A stretch of DNA of 64,000 bases. Source: an uncultured Neomegalonema sp. Its GTDB lineage: Bacteria; Pseudomonadota; Alphaproteobacteria; Rhodobacterales; Rhodobacteraceae. The DNA lies in the NCBI GenBank assembly GCA_937995735.1, contig CALKIZ010000032.1:1-64000 (forward strand), in the 5' to 3' direction. Both the position numbers and the translations under genes were made by a program. The notes beneath the pieces were generated by a model that worked only from the letters and a program-made list of their open reading frames with translations, was not told the DNA's origin and did no database searches. Of the stretch, positions 1 through 9,158 are shown piece after piece (the stretch's first letter is position 1; each line of letters starts with the position of its first letter).

Positions 1-94
1 TATTAAAACGTTCCCCTGCTTGGCGCGCTGACGAACCATCGCGAACAGCTTCAATAACGCGACCCCGCAACTTCGCTCCATACCCTCGCGGCAT
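1..94 (-). CDS. IS630-family-like transposase, N-terminal fragment cut by the window edge
   Basis: Reverse complement of 1..94 reads MPRGYGAKLRGRVIEAVRDGSSARQAGERFN, open to the window edge. It resembles the N-terminal helix-turn-helix of IS630 transposases. Upstream GGAGG Shine-Dalgarno (cacctcc on + strand). Confidence 0.65.
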   Translation of the reverse strand, partial: MPRGYGAKLRGRVIEAVRDGSSARQAGERFN

Positions 95-244
95 CTGACA
101 CCTCCGATAACTCAGAAGATCACTGAATCAGAGTTCAGACGCTTTGTGAATCACGTTCGCAGCAAACCGCTCTAAGGATTCTAAGGGCAGCGCCTATTGG
201 TACATCGCATAGGTTTTGAAGAAATGATGATCGGTTATTGATTT

Positions 245-282
245 CATCGGGTTTCAAGCCAAGCACGGCATGAAACCCGATG
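245..282. terminator. Strong hairpin downstream of the RTX esterase gene, possible terminator
   Basis: CATCGGGTTTCA-a-GCC-aagcac-GGC-a-TGAAACCCGATG: 12 bp perfect stem plus 3 bp inner stem. It lies 30 bp beyond the stop of 312..1712(-). No clear U-tract. Confidence 0.5.
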
Positions 283-311
283 TTCATGTCTTAATATGAG
301 CTTGTAATGTG

Positions 312-1712
312 CTATATTATTACGTCGTCGGTCAGCTGAGCAATGGTGATGTCCTGCACGACCAATTCACTACCGTCGTTGAATTCAAATACGACATTAC
401 CACCCCTGAAATCCGCATTTGATAACGCTTGGGAGCGATTTGCAAAGTCGAAATCGCGCAAATCCAGCTCATCAATATTATTCTGAAAGTCTCTGATTAT
501 ATCCCTGCCGGATCCCTCATTGAATATGAACGTATCAGAGCCTCCTCCACCGACAAGAAGGTCGTTTCCGTTACCGCCGTTCAGCCGGTCATTACCTGCT
601 GAACCGAATAGCCGGTCCGCACCACTCCCACCCAAAAGAAAATCATTTCCTCCGCCGCCGTTCAGAAAATCGGCTCCTTCGCGACCCTCGAGACGATCTG
701 CTCCATCATCACCGAAAAGACGGTCATTTCCGGTACCCGCCTGTAGGAAGTCGTTTCCGATGCCGCCATATAAAGTGTCGTTGCCTGATCCGCCGAATAA
801 ACGATCCGCTCCGGAATTGCCGAGCAATTCATCGCGACCACCACCGCCGTTTATCGTGTCGTTGCCGGATCCACCGCTAATAAAATCGTTTCCTGCGTTT
901 CCTGAGACACGATCATTACCGTTGCCGCCAACAAGATAATCATTACCGCCGCGACCGAAAATGACATCATTACCGCTACCGCCGAATATATCATCCGCTC
1001 TGCCGGATCCGCTTAAACGGTTCGCAGCATTATTGCCGGTAATTTGATTGTCCGGGAATTGATCGAGATAGGCATTTGCTATGGCTTCATAACCGGCATC
1101 GTTAAAATGGATAAAATCACCGAACCCGTCAGTTGAAGAACTGTCGGGCGTTCCGGGCCGCGTAAAAGTCAGTCCGGCAGCAGGCAATATCTCATCCGGG
1201 TTAATCAAAGTAACAAAATCAAGTTCGTCTGCGACTTCCTGCTGAACTCGCCTGATTTCGTCCCAACGATCACTGCCGGAGCCATCCGCAGCAGGTATCT
1301 CGTCTGATAATTGCTGAATGGTGAAATTAAAGTCTTCACCGAACTCTTCCCGCAAACGCATTGCGAGCTGAACCAGGTTTTCTTTGTAGTCTGGCGTCAG
1401 CGAAGCAATATTTGCATCACGCTCACCTTGTACCCACAGGAACGATTTTACATATCCGCCGGGTGTCGATCCAACTGCATCGCGTACATCTTGAAGAAGA
1501 TCGCGGAAAAGTTCGCCGGTATTCGGATCGCCATCATCAAACGGAAAAAAGTCGGTTCGATCCGGATCAGCTCCTAAGCTGCGCGCTCCCTGACCTGATG
1601 TGATCACCTCTGCATCTATACCGCGCTCCCGCAAAGCGGCTTCTAATTGTCCTGACGCACCCAAACGTACAGCATTGCTTTGCCCCGAAATAACATAAAT
1701 TGGTGTTACCAT
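312..1712 (-). CDS. RTX calcium-binding repeat protein with N-terminal sialate O-acetylesterase/SGNH-type (SASA) domain
   Basis: N-terminus YVISGQSNAVRLG, then FLWVQGERDAN and DFIHFNDAGYE (SASA/SGNH blocks), followed by many GGxGxD nonapeptide repeats. Confidence 0.85.
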   Translation of the reverse strand: MVTPIYVISGQSNAVRLGASGQLEAALRERGIDAEVITSGQGARSLGADPDRTDFFPFDDGDPNTGELFRDLLQDVRDAVGSTPGGYVKSFLWVQGERDANIASLTPDYKENLVQLAMRLREEFGEDFNFTIQQLSDEIPAADGSGSDRWDEIRRVQQEVADELDFVTLINPDEILPAAGLTFTRPGTPDSSSTDGFGDFIHFNDAGYEAIANAYLDQFPDNQITGNNAANRLSGSGRADDIFGGSGNDVIFGRGGNDYLVGGNGNDRVSGNAGNDFISGGSGNDTINGGGGRDELLGNSGADRLFGGSGNDTLYGGIGNDFLQAGTGNDRLFGDDGADRLEGREGADFLNGGGGNDFLLGGSGADRLFGSAGNDRLNGGNGNDLLVGGGGSDTFIFNEGSGRDIIRDFQNNIDELDLRDFDFANRSQALSNADFRGGNVVFEFNDGSELVVQDITIAQLTDDVII

Positions 1713-2122
1713 GAAATTTCCGTCCCTTTTTTATGTTTTTACTGTGTAAACGAAATGGGTAAAGAACGATAAGGTCAATGCTTTTTTGACGTTTTAAATT
1801 TTTATTGCAACCCGCGGGTGTTTTTTTTTATTTAATGATAAGTGGCGTATTTTTACTCGTTATGATTGATTTATGTTTTGATTTAAAGAATACTAGAAAT
1901 TTAATCTAAAATACTCGGATGCATAAAGCGTTGTGCAGCTAATATTCACTGTATACACAAATTATAATTCTTATTGTGCAGTGAATTCATGGTGCGTTTT
2001 TGAGTGAAGAAGTTCGGTTTTTTACTTTTGCGTGCCCGATTAATGAACAAAAATCACATGGAGTTAATACTCAGCTATAAGATTTTTTATAAAGCCTTTT
2101 AAAAGGTGCGTAGGGACCAATA

Positions 2123-3541
2123 TCATGGCCGCCACGGAAACCTCCATGCGGTACTGGTATCGCGCGGAAATCCAAGAGACACGTCCGGCGTCAAGCTTGT
2201 CGGATTCGTGCTGGCATCGAAAACAGGTTCGAGGCCAAGCTGTTGAGGATCAAGTCGCCCCATTGCCGCAAGCAATGAATAGGATGCGACGTTCAGGTTA
2301 CGAACGGCTTGAACGAGCTGAATTTGCGCGGTGAGCAATTCGGCCTCCGCGTTCAAAACGTCTAATGTATCCCGTGAACCGACGCGCAGCTCTTCGCTGA
2401 CACCTTCAAGAGCAATTTGTGCTGCCCGAACGCGCAGCAAACCTGCCTCAATACTGGCACGTGCTGTAACGAGTGATTGCCATGAGGTATTCACGTTAAG
2501 CTGCACGGTGCGAACGGCATCGTGGTAAAGCGCTCGCGCTTGACTGGCATTGTGGCGCGCTTGACGAACCTGTGCATCAACGAGGCCGCCTTGATAGATC
2601 GGCGCGTTCAATGTCAAAGTCAGACCAACCGTGGCGCTGCGGGTGTCACTTGGGTCGTTTGAAAGAAAACTGTCACCAATGAGGCTGTCTGAAAGAGTGC
2701 CCGTCAAGTTCCCCTGAAGATCTACGGTCGGTAACTTTCCTGAAATGGCAGCACGGATTGCAAATACGGCGGCGCGCTCATTGGCGCGCGCAGCACGGAT
2801 AGTAGGCTGAGTTGCTATCGCATCTGTCTCAGCCGTTGCTAAAGATTCCGGTATTTCCGGCAGAGATTCGGGCGGTTCCAGCTCGGTTGGCAGACGCCCG
2901 ACAGCATTTCGATAGGCTGCTGCGCTCGTACGTAACGTGCCTTCGGCTTGAATAAGATCAGAGTTTGCCGCCGCTACACGCGACTCAGACTGCGCAACAT
3001 CTGTTAGCGTAACCTCTCCGACCTCGAAGCGAACTTTACTTGCTGTAAGTTCTTCTTGGAGATTCGATAAGTTTGCTCTTGTTAGTTCGCGAATTTCTTT
3101 GTCACGTAAAACGTCGAAGAATGCCTGAATCGCTGAGAGCAGGGTTTGTTGTTCAGTTGCGTTGAGGTTTGCGTAGGCTGCCTCGACATTCGCTTCAGCT
3201 TGACTGACCAGATTGGCGGTTTGGCCGCCATCATAAATATTGTACTGGCCGATGAGGTTGCCGGTTAATGGCCGCGATGAACTCGGGCCTAGAATGGGGC
3301 TGTTTCGTTCGGTAATGCGCTGGTTGACGGTTTGCTGTAACTGGACAACGAGCGTCGGCAAAAATCCTGCCTTAGCAATCGGCACACTCTCTCCAAGTGA
3401 ACGCAAATTTGCCCTAGCGGCTTCGACGGCGGGATTGAAATAATATGCGTCCCGCATAGCGTCATAAAGAGTTTCGGCGCGAACGGGGGCTGTCATCGCC
3501 ATTAAGGTGCAAAACGATAAAACGGTGCTCCTTGTACTCAT
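2123..3541 (-). CDS. tolC: TolC family outer membrane efflux/type I secretion protein
   Basis: Signal peptide MSTRSTVLSFCTLMAMTAPVRAETLYDAMRDAYYFNPAVEAARANL; typical TolC heptad regions. Start chosen at the Met preceded by AGGGAA; the ORF track extends further upstream. Confidence 0.88.
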   Translation of the reverse strand: MSTRSTVLSFCTLMAMTAPVRAETLYDAMRDAYYFNPAVEAARANLRSLGESVPIAKAGFLPTLVVQLQQTVNQRITERNSPILGPSSSRPLTGNLIGQYNIYDGGQTANLVSQAEANVEAAYANLNATEQQTLLSAIQAFFDVLRDKEIRELTRANLSNLQEELTASKVRFEVGEVTLTDVAQSESRVAAANSDLIQAEGTLRTSAAAYRNAVGRLPTELEPPESLPEIPESLATAETDAIATQPTIRAARANERAAVFAIRAAISGKLPTVDLQGNLTGTLSDSLIGDSFLSNDPSDTRSATVGLTLTLNAPIYQGGLVDAQVRQARHNASQARALYHDAVRTVQLNVNTSWQSLVTARASIEAGLLRVRAAQIALEGVSEELRVGSRDTLDVLNAEAELLTAQIQLVQAVRNLNVASYSLLAAMGRLDPQQLGLEPVFDASTNPTSLTPDVSLGFPRDTSTAWRFPWRP

Positions 3542-3596
3542 ACTACGTTCCCTGTTCTCAATATTTTTGCGCAATTCGTCTTTGTTTCGAACGCTA

Positions 3597-4556
3597 TCAG
3601 GTGTCGTTGAGAAGAGGATCATTCAGCAATGGGTCATTGAGCAATGGATCGTTTAGAAGCGGATCGTTCAAGAGGGGATCGCCTGACGGAAGGTCATTCA
3701 GGATTGGATCATTGAGCAACTCGTCGATCGAACTTTGGGTTGTTGTTGGCGCTGTGAAGGTCGAATCCTCTGTAAAACTGATACCAGATGCCGTTTGCGG
3801 TTCTAATATTGTTATACTGCGGCGGTTTTGACTCCATGCGGCCTCGTCAGACCCGAGAACCTCCGGGCGCTCTTTGCCGTAAGAGACTTTCCGAATACGG
3901 TCCCCGGCAATGCCCAATGCTGTAAAATAACCGCGAACAGCGCTCGCGCGTCTCTCGCCAAGTGCAAGATTGTATTCACGTGTTCCACGTTCGTCCGCAT
4001 GACCTTCAACTGTAGCATTCACATTTGGGTGTACATTTAGCCATGCTGCTTGTTTGCGAAGAACTTCCCTTGCTGCTTCGTTTAATTCCGAACTGTTCGT
4101 GTCGAAATAAACGGTTGTTCCAATGTCAGCGTCGAAGAAAGCGGGTGTTCCTTCATCGTCAGGAAAGCTAATCGCCGATGAAATGGTTGCTTCGTTGCTT
4201 AGGTCAAGGCCGGTTCCGGCGAGAAGTTGCTGATCAGCAGTACTGAAGTCTGATAATGATGAATCAACTGAAATGGTATCGTTCGGGAATGGTCCTGAGC
4301 CATCAACCGTGATCGGATCCGTCGTCCCGAAAACTCCTGTGCTGCCCCCACCAATTACATTTCCATCGGAACTGAAGCCCGAATCGGGTTTCGCGGGTCC
4401 AAATGTGTTAAAATCCAACGCAGTTGCGTTCGTGGATGGTTCAGGGCCTGTTTCCGGCGTAAGTCCAGTAGATGAAAGAATTTTTGCGCATCCACTGAGC
4501 ACAAACAGACTAATGCAAAGGGCGCATGATGCGCGTGCAAATAAACTATTGAGCAT
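3597..4556 (-). CDS. Pal/OmpA-family lipoprotein with C-terminal (LLNDP)n repeat tail
   Basis: Lipobox-like LFVLSGCAKI; OmpA/Pal core VYFDTNSSELNEAAREVLRKQAAWL...VEGHADERGTREYNLALGERRASAV; tail LLNDPLLNDPLLNDPLLNDPLLNDT. Confidence 0.88.
   Translation of the reverse strand: MLNSLFARASCALCISLFVLSGCAKILSSTGLTPETGPEPSTNATALDFNTFGPAKPDSGFSSDGNVIGGGSTGVFGTTDPITVDGSGPFPNDTISVDSSLSDFSTADQQLLAGTGLDLSNEATISSAISFPDDEGTPAFFDADIGTTVYFDTNSSELNEAAREVLRKQAAWLNVHPNVNATVEGHADERGTREYNLALGERRASAVRGYFTALGIAGDRIRKVSYGKERPEVLGSDEAAWSQNRRSITILEPQTASGISFTEDSTFTAPTTTQSSIDELLNDPILNDLPSGDPLLNDPLLNDPLLNDPLLNDPLLNDT
3602..3720 (-). repeat. 15-bp tandem coding repeat encoding LLNDP pentapeptides
   Basis: Translated tail of the Pal-like ORF: LLNDPILNDLPSGDP followed by consecutive LLNDP units and a final LLNDT. 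Confidence 0.85.
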
Positions 4557-4778
4557 AACAATCCGCCTCTACATTCAAACTGGTGCGTTACACCTAACGC
4601 CCAACTGATGATATAGTAGCAAATCTGACATGATTGTTAAATTTTCCTCGTACGGCGTTATGCGCGAAATAGCAGTAAAAGTTAACAAGATAAGTTTAAA
4701 TCGCAGCATAAGGCTCTTTGGTTATCAATATCGTTGTATCCTTTAATCCATTTAGCACTCCTTTGACCGGCAGGCGGA

Positions 4779-6182
4779 TTGCGGGCAATGTCCGCACGTA
4801 TGACATCGATTATAGAAATTCCTGTCTGGTTGGCGATTCTGGTCGGAGCGCTTGGGCTACTCGGCCTCTTAGATCGTATCATCGGCCCGTCTTTGCGATG
4901 GTTCTTCCGCAAAAGAGTTAATCGGGCGATTGATAAGCTCAATGATCGCTTAGACCTGAAAATCCAACCATTCAAGCTGACCAAGCGCAAGGTGCTCATA
5001 GACCGTCTTGTATTTGACCCTGAAGTGATGGCAGCGGTCGAAGCGCATGTTGAGGAAGAGGGTGTTCCGCGAGAAGTTGCTGTTGAAAAAATTGAACGAT
5101 ATGCGCGCGAGACTGTGCCGGCTTTTTCCGCTTTTGCCTACTTTGGTTTCGGAATGCGGTTATCCCGATGGGTATCTCAAGCGCTCTATCGGGTGCGGAT
5201 CGGCGTCTATGACGACGATAAGCTAAGTGCCATAGATCCTGAAGCTGCTGTGGTTTTTGTCATGAATCACCGTTCTAACATTGACTACTTGCTCGTGACG
5301 TATCTGGCTTCGCAACGCACCTCCTTGTCTTATGCCGTAGGTGAATGGGCGAATGTCTGGGGCTTAAGGCAAGTTATCCGGGCTATGGGCGCATATTTTA
5401 TCAGGCGGAAATCCCGCAATCCACTCTATCGGAGAGTCGTTGCCCGTTACATCAAGATGGCCGTTGAAGGCGGCGTGACGCAAGCAATGTTTCCCGAAGG
5501 TGGATTGACGCGGGATGGCAAGCTCCAACCTGCCAAGCTGGGCTTGATCTCTTATATGTGCGAAGGGTTTGAGGCTGGAGTCTCGCGCGATATCGTGTTT
5601 GTGCCTGTCGGTTTGAATTACGATAGAGTAATTGAAGATCGCATCCTGTTGGAGTCGATTGCTGAAGAAAAACAACCACACTTCAACGCGGGGCCACTCT
5701 CGGCCATCAAGTTTGTTTTGCGTATGATGTGGATGAAGGCTACGGGGCGGCTTTATCGCTTCGGGTATGCGTGCGTTAGTTTCGGAACACCGTTATCTTT
5801 AACCGAGTATGCTGCGGGCAGCGATGTTGACGTTGAAGCATTAGGCGCTGAATTGATGGGGCGGGTTGGCGATGTGGTTCCGGTCCTTCCCGTCTCGCTG
5901 GTTGCGACTGTGCTGTTGGAGGCGGAGCGCGCATTATCTCCATTGGAACTAAAATCTGCTGTTGCAAGTCTGATTGCCGAACTGAAAACAAACGGTGCGC
6001 ATCTGCATATTCCCCGAAATGATGATGATTATGCTGTGGATGTGGGTTTGCGCATGATGCGAATGCGGCGGCTCATCATTGAAGGCGACACCGGTTTAAA
6101 AGCGAACCCCGATGAAGAAAGCGTCCTAAGCTATTATGCAAATGCGATTGCGCATCTGGGCCGGGTGAGCGTTAATGTGTAG
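4779..6182 (+). CDS. 1-acyl-sn-glycerol-3-phosphate / glycerol-3-phosphate acyltransferase (PlsB/PlsC-like)
   Basis: Acyltransferase blocks VMNHRSNIDYLL, AYFIRRKSRNPLYRRV, MFPEGGLTRDGKLQPAKLG. Confidence 0.85.
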   Translation: MRAMSARMTSIIEIPVWLAILVGALGLLGLLDRIIGPSLRWFFRKRVNRAIDKLNDRLDLKIQPFKLTKRKVLIDRLVFDPEVMAAVEAHVEEEGVPREVAVEKIERYARETVPAFSAFAYFGFGMRLSRWVSQALYRVRIGVYDDDKLSAIDPEAAVVFVMNHRSNIDYLLVTYLASQRTSLSYAVGEWANVWGLRQVIRAMGAYFIRRKSRNPLYRRVVARYIKMAVEGGVTQAMFPEGGLTRDGKLQPAKLGLISYMCEGFEAGVSRDIVFVPVGLNYDRVIEDRILLESIAEEKQPHFNAGPLSAIKFVLRMMWMKATGRLYRFGYACVSFGTPLSLTEYAAGSDVDVEALGAELMGRVGDVVPVLPVSLVATVLLEAERALSPLELKSAVASLIAELKTNGAHLHIPRNDDDYAVDVGLRMMRMRRLIIEGDTGLKANPDEESVLSYYANAIAHLGRVSVNV

Positions 6183-6322
6183 TGATCGCTTTCGGTTTTG
6201 ATAAACTTGTACCGGACGGCATGGCTTGAACGTATGTAGCCAGTGTGCGTGAAGTTTGGTGCGCGACTTTGGAAAATCAAAGATTGCTTTATCATTTCCC
6301 GCACCTACATAAATTTTGGAAA

Positions 6323-6901
6323 ATGGTAATGACTCACAATCCCAATCTCAACGAGGTCGATTGGTCTACATTGCCCCAGCCTGAGGATGATGGCGCAGCG
6401 GCGCACCTCATCGGGATGAGGCTTCCATCTATAGAGCTGGCGTCCACGACTGGTGACGTCGTTGATCTTTCGCACTTGATCGGGCGAAGTGTGGTTTACG
6501 CTTATCCTATGACAGGTCGGCCAGATACGCCTTTACCGGACGGGTGGGACGATATTCCGGGCGCTAGGGGATGCACGCCGCAATCGTGTGCGTTTCGTGA
6601 CCATGCGACAGAACTCGCCAACTTAAATGTCGAGCATCTCTTCGGGTTGTCCACTCAGGATACGCGCTATCAAAAAGAAGCAGCAGAGCGTCTGCACCTC
6701 CCGTTTCCGCTTTTGAGCGATAAGGATCAATCCCTCGCGACGGCTCTTCGGTTGCCGATGATGCGTGTTGGGGAGATGATTTTGAATAAGCGTCTTACGA
6801 TGATCTTGAAAGACGGCTCAATTGAGCATGTTTTCTATCCAGTATTCCCACCGGATCGCAGCGCCTTGGATGTCATCACTTGGCTTACGGATAACGCTTG
6901 A
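6323..6901 (+). CDS. Peroxiredoxin/redoxin family protein (BCP/PrxQ-like)
   Basis: ARGCTPQSCAFRDHATELANLNVEHLFGLSTQDTRYQKEAAERLHLPFPLLSDKD. Start uncertain (6245, 6323 or 6329). Confidence 0.8.
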   Translation: MVMTHNPNLNEVDWSTLPQPEDDGAAAHLIGMRLPSIELASTTGDVVDLSHLIGRSVVYAYPMTGRPDTPLPDGWDDIPGARGCTPQSCAFRDHATELANLNVEHLFGLSTQDTRYQKEAAERLHLPFPLLSDKDQSLATALRLPMMRVGEMILNKRLTMILKDGSIEHVFYPVFPPDRSALDVITWLTDNA

Positions 6902-6963
6902 TGTACCTTAGAGCTTATAGTCGAACGCATTGCGTACTGAAATGTAGGTCGGTCAATGTTAGA

Positions 6964-7608
6964 TTATTTTCTTCTAAATCCAGTTAGTTTTGCACGTACT
7001 TGATCAGGCGTCTTACAATTGGAAAAAATATCAACGCCTGTAAACATCATGGCATAGTGGGGCACGAGCATAAGGCGTGTTTCCAGCGGATCATCAGGTT
7101 GAATCGCATAATATCCGATTTGATGGTAGTACATGGCGCGAGCGCGCACTGCCGCTGCTTCCGTTGATTGTTCAAATTTTTCAAACAACTTTTCATAAAG
7201 AGCTATTCGTTTGTGGTCGATTGCACGCAGTAGCCGATTAACTTTCGGCGATGAGCGACTCCATTCTCTAACCGCAAAATCTAATGCGGGATCAAAAGCC
7301 GGACTGAGTACCCAAGCATACGCCAATGCCAGATATTGTTCTGTGGGGTCCTCGACAGCCTCTTCATAAAGCGCAAAAAATGGAGCCACGTTACTTGCAA
7401 GCCAGTCGCGTAATAAAGCGTCGTATAACGCTGGCCGGTTCTTGAAGTGCCAATAAAAACTGCCAGGAGTTACATCCAAGGCGCGCGCCAACGGTTCAAC
7501 CTTTACACCTGCGATACCCTTATCGATTAGAAAAGTTCTCGCCGCCCCAACCCAATCTTGAGACGAAATGTTCTTCGCGGTAGCTGCCTTCTTCGTTTTA
7601 TTGGCCAT
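6964..7608 (-). CDS. TetR/AcrR family transcriptional regulator
   Basis: N-terminal HTH: FLIDKGIAGVKVEPLARALDVTPGSFYWHFKNRPALYDALL. Confidence 0.88.
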   Translation of the reverse strand: MANKTKKAATAKNISSQDWVGAARTFLIDKGIAGVKVEPLARALDVTPGSFYWHFKNRPALYDALLRDWLASNVAPFFALYEEAVEDPTEQYLALAYAWVLSPAFDPALDFAVREWSRSSPKVNRLLRAIDHKRIALYEKLFEKFEQSTEAAAVRARAMYYHQIGYYAIQPDDPLETRLMLVPHYAMMFTGVDIFSNCKTPDQVRAKLTGFRRK

Positions 7609-7750
7609 GTGCCTCTAACTCATACAATTTTTACGCTACCGTCAGCCAGCCGTATTTCGAAACTCGTTGCTCAATCAGTTTAGCTGTCATGGCGAATTTC
7701 CTTCTACATAGCGCAAATGGCCGTAAGGAACACATATCTGAATTTATTCA

Positions 7751-7767
7751 ATGATCGCTGCGATCAT
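7751..7767. promoter_or_regulatory. Perfect palindrome ATGATCGC-T-GCGATCAT, candidate operator upstream of tetR
   Basis: Read directly; intergenic between dctM 3' end and tetR start. Confidence 0.45.
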
Positions 7768-7819
7768 CATGTACTCAAAATTGCCCAACCGCGATGGTGG
7801 GTCGTAATTTTAGTACGTT

Positions 7820-7846
7820 ATACCGTTCGCAAAATACGGACGGTAT
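7820..7846. promoter_or_regulatory. Inverted repeat ATACCGTTCG-N7-CGGACGGTAT, candidate operator or hairpin
   Basis: 10-bp arms with one mismatch, read directly; intergenic. Confidence 0.4.
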
Positions 7847-7868
7847 GAAGTGTCAAATCTTGTGGATC

Positions 7869-9158
7869 TCAACCGAAGAATAATTCCGGCAGGAATAGCG
7901 CGATTTGAGGGACAAAGGTTGTGAGTGCCAGTGTTGGCAACCACGCAAAGACGATCATCATCACTGTCGGTTTCAGCATCTCTTTAACCGGAACATCTGT
8001 TACCCGAGCACCCAAGAATAAAAGCGGTGCAGTGGGCGGCGTGATGTTTCCCATGCCCAAATTAACACCCAAGACGGCTGCAAAATGGATGGGGTCCATA
8101 CCCGCACCTTGAGCAATTGGCATCAGCAGTGTTGCACTCAAAATCAAACCACTGAAATCATCCATGATCATACCGATCAGGATCATCACAAGGTTGATCA
8201 TAAGCAGAATGACGACAGGATTTTCTGAGATCGAATAAATCAGATCCTCCGCCATTCCGGGAATGTCTTCAAAGATTAAAAACCGACTGACGATCAACAC
8301 CATGAAGATCATCACCATAACCACACCGATGGTGACTCCGGACTCTTTCAATGTCTGAAGAAAAATAGGCCATGTCAGGCCTTTATAGATAAAGAAACCA
8401 ACAGGGATCGCATACATCACCGCTACACCTGCGGCTTCTGTAGGCGTCATGATCCCACCGTAAATCCCGCCGAGGATAATGAATGGCATAAACAATGCTG
8501 GCAGCGCCCGGAACGATTTTTGGCCAAACTCAACGGCAAAGTTTTCCGACTTTTCGGGCATCTTAATATCTTCGCGATTACGCATATAGATCAAGTTCTG
8601 GATCACCAGAAACGTCGCGATCATCAAACCCGGAATGACGGTTGCCAAAAAGCATTTCAGAACGGATTGTTGCGTAATCCACGCATATATCAATTGTGCG
8701 CTCGATGGAGGGATCAATAAACCCAAGGGACTGGCACTAACCAATAGAGCCGCCGAATAACCACGGGGGTAATTCGCCTTCTTAAGGTGCGGCATCATCA
8801 CAGAACCGATGCAAGTCAGTGTCGCAGCGCCGCTGCCCGAAATCGCACCGAACATAGCGCTTGCAACAACACCCGCAGCAGACAAACCACCGCGAATTCT
8901 GCCTAACAACATCTCAGCGATTTCTACAATCGGAGATGCTATCTTGCCGTTTTTCATAATATCACCGGCAAGGATGAACAACGGAATGACGAGGATCACG
9001 ACCGTGTTCATCTTCCAATGGCCGGTGGGCAAGAAACCGGAAACATTATGCCCGCCGGTATAGGCGAGAAAAATTAAAACCCCGCCAAAAGCCAATGGGA
9101 CCGCGACACCAGCAAACAGTAGGAGGCAGATGAGAAAGATAGAAATCGCAATAATCAT
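7869..9158 (-). CDS. dctM: TRAP transporter large permease (DctM)
   Basis: Hydrophobic 12-TM-type protein: VIPLFILAGDIMKNGKIA, SGSGAATLTCIGSVMMPHLKK, LLIPPSSAQLIYAWIT; overlaps dctQ by 4 bp. Confidence 0.92.
   Translation of the reverse strand: MIIAISIFLICLLLFAGVAVPLAFGGVLIFLAYTGGHNVSGFLPTGHWKMNTVVILVIPLFILAGDIMKNGKIASPIVEIAEMLLGRIRGGLSAAGVVASAMFGAISGSGAATLTCIGSVMMPHLKKANYPRGYSAALLVSASPLGLLIPPSSAQLIYAWITQQSVLKCFLATVIPGLMIATFLVIQNLIYMRNREDIKMPEKSENFAVEFGQKSFRALPALFMPFIILGGIYGGIMTPTEAAGVAVMYAIPVGFFIYKGLTWPIFLQTLKESGVTIGVVMVMIFMVLIVSRFLIFEDIPGMAEDLIYSISENPVVILLMINLVMILIGMIMDDFSGLILSATLLMPIAQGAGMDPIHFAAVLGVNLGMGNITPPTAPLLFLGARVTDVPVKEMLKPTVMMIVFAWLPTLALTTFVPQIALFLPELFFG

Noticed and set aside
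520-939. Plus-strand ORF rich in PPPP/RRS motifs
   Set aside because: Antisense to the RTX repeats of 312..1712; the proline-rich pattern is a frame artefact of GGxGxD codons.
1713-2122. AT-rich 410-bp gap considered for a small RNA or toxin gene
   Set aside because: No convincing ORF, hairpin plus U-tract or promoter pair could be supported by eye.
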